Shown in pieces: positions 63,071 through 64,000 of a stretch of 64,000 bases of DNA (positions within the stretch are counted from its first letter, which is position 1; each line of letters starts with the position of its first letter). Both the position numbers and the translations under genes were made by a program. The stretch covers positions 3,038,001-3,102,000 of the forward strand of contig NZ_JBFRYB010000001.1 of NCBI RefSeq assembly GCF_040892595.1, read 5' to 3'. The stretch is from Zhongshania sp. R06B22. Its GTDB lineage: Bacteria > Pseudomonadota > Gammaproteobacteria > Pseudomonadales > Spongiibacteraceae. The notes below the pieces were generated by a model. That model was not told the DNA's origin. It did not search any database and worked only from the letters and a program-made list of their open reading frames with translations.

Positions 63071-64000
63071 ATGTATTTCGACTTTGGGTATTATGCCCGG
63101 GTTTTACGGCATGTATGGTTTTTAAAAAACTGGCCCGGCCGACAGCGAACACTACTGAGGTTGCTGCTGTGGCTACCCTTGGTCACCGTATTTCACGGTC
63201 TATGCTTTTTACTTGATTATATCTTCTTCCCGCGACTGTGGTTCCAGCAGGTTAACAAGCCAGTATTTATTGTAGGTCACGCTCGCAGTGGCACTACCTT
63301 GTGTCATCGCTTATTAGCTGGAGACGGGGATAATTTCAGCTACTTTCTTTATTGGGAATTGTTTTTTCCATCACTGCTTCAGAAAAAGGTGATTCGCGGC
63401 CTGGGCCGACTCGACCGTCTATTTGGGGCGCCCTGCAAGCGCTACCTGACAAAGTGGGATGATAAGACCTTCGGTAAATTTCGTCATATTCACAATATGA
63501 GTTTATGGAACGCAGAGGAGGATCAGTTTGTAATGCGAGCCGCTTTCGTCACTCAACAGTGGGCGATTGATGTACCAATGATGGATAAGATTGACCTGTA
63601 TCACCTCGACCAAATGTCCGCAAAAAAACGCCGACGCTGGATGCACCACTATCGCGAATGCCTTAAACGCCAACTGTTATTAAATGGCGGTAATCGCATC
63701 CACCTCAGCAAAAATCCGCTGATGTCTGGCTGGGTGGGCGCGATCATCGAAACCTTTGCCGATGCCCGTATTGTGGTACTGATGCGCAACCCCAACGACT
63801 GTATTCCCAGCACCTTAAAGCTGTTGGAGTTAAGCTGGCGGGCCAAGGGGTGGACGCCCGAGCAATATGACGCCTCACTGCGCGAGATGATGGCTATCTC
63901 GTTTGATTCCATGCGTCACCCCCGTCAAGTGCTCACCGCGCACCCACACACCCTTCACGCCTTTGTCGATTACCGCGACATCACCGCGGAGCCGAGACAG
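63071..64000 (+). CDS. Sulfotransferase (3' end cut off by window)
   Basis: The frame is open for 310 codons from ATG 63071 to the window end. The PAPS-binding P-loop-like GHARSGTT lies at residues 69-76 after VFIVG, and the 3'-phosphate motif LMRNPNDCIPSTLKL lies near residue 239; HLSKNPLMSGW between them is also typical of this family. It should transfer sulfate from PAPS to a hydroxyl acceptor. A hydrophobic segment at residues 28-54 suggests membrane association. Divergent from the TetR gene, next to a sulfatase cluster. No strong ribosome site was found. Confidence 0.9.
   Translation, partial: MYFDFGYYARVLRHVWFLKNWPGRQRTLLRLLLWLPLVTVFHGLCFLLDYIFFPRLWFQQVNKPVFIVGHARSGTTLCHRLLAGDGDNFSYFLYWELFFPSLLQKKVIRGLGRLDRLFGAPCKRYLTKWDDKTFGKFRHIHNMSLWNAEEDQFVMRAAFVTQQWAIDVPMMDKIDLYHLDQMSAKKRRRWMHHYRECLKRQLLLNGGNRIHLSKNPLMSGWVGAIIETFADARIVVLMRNPNDCIPSTLKLLELSWRAKGWTPEQYDASLREMMAISFDSMRHPRQVLTAHPHTLHAFVDYRDITAEPRQ

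Overview
The window looks like the chromosome of an aerobic, probably marine gammaproteobacterium with an appetite for lipid-like substrates. The genes recall the oligotrophic marine Cellvibrionales/Spongiibacteraceae type (Zhongshania-like): TonB-dependent receptors, sulfatases, several glutathione-transferase-fold proteins, acyl-CoA dehydrogenases, an FATP-type acyl-CoA ligase, a Baeyer-Villiger-type monooxygenase and several TetR regulators. This placement is inferred from gene content only. I saw no rRNA, tRNA, CRISPR array, prophage or intact insertion sequence.

Layout. 0-9 kb: the 5' part of an acyl-CoA synthetase, a small GST, an anchored sulfatase divergent from an octaheme cytochrome c/TPR protein, a TetR regulator, a DUF1330 protein and an SDR. 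9-17 kb: a large GST-like protein, a DUF2855 protein, an SdsA1-type alkyl sulfatase lipoprotein, an Old Yellow Enzyme and a second large GST-like protein. 17-27 kb: a DJ-1/DUF4345/sulfatase operon, an SDR with two adjacent acyl-CoA dehydrogenases (one lacking the usual catalytic residues), a third large GST-like protein, a TetR regulator and a tandem DsbA/HCCA-isomerase-fold protein. 27-34 kb: an outer-membrane protein, a two-component system, and an inorganic-carbon set (delta-class carbonic anhydrase, OmpW, SbtB-like PII and SbtA bicarbonate transporter). 34-41 kb is mostly housekeeping: Sua5/TsaC, IlvD, a DUF6671 zinc-ribbon protein, a Ca2+/Na+ antiporter, a ribosome hibernation factor and NhaR. 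42-48 kb: a TonB receptor, an IS66 transposase remnant, DUF4112, PpiC-HupE and an alpha/beta hydrolase. 48-64 kb: a fourth large GST-like protein, DUF3604, a TonB receptor-BVMO operon, a PF10118 ferritin-like protein, an SRPBCC protein, a sulfatase, a MerR-type regulator with a long helical C-terminus, a START-domain protein, a TetR regulator and a sulfotransferase that runs off the end.

How it fits together. The strongest theme is sulfate-ester and lipid chemistry: three formylglycine-type sulfatases, one zinc alkyl sulfatase, one sulfotransferase, two lipid-binding folds (START, SRPBCC), two TonB receptors, a BVMO and beta-oxidation enzymes. In the 57-62 kb part I found three copies of one palindrome, GGATAAT-N3-ATTATCC. 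They lie upstream of the PF10118 gene, in the SRPBCC/sulfatase divergent region, and upstream of the START/MerR-like operon. Two copies lie exactly 25 nt from the start codon. This is the best candidate for an undescribed regulon, possibly handling a sulfated sterol or other lipid; the substrate is a guess. A second coherent unit is the carbonic anhydrase/SbtA/SbtB inorganic-carbon module.
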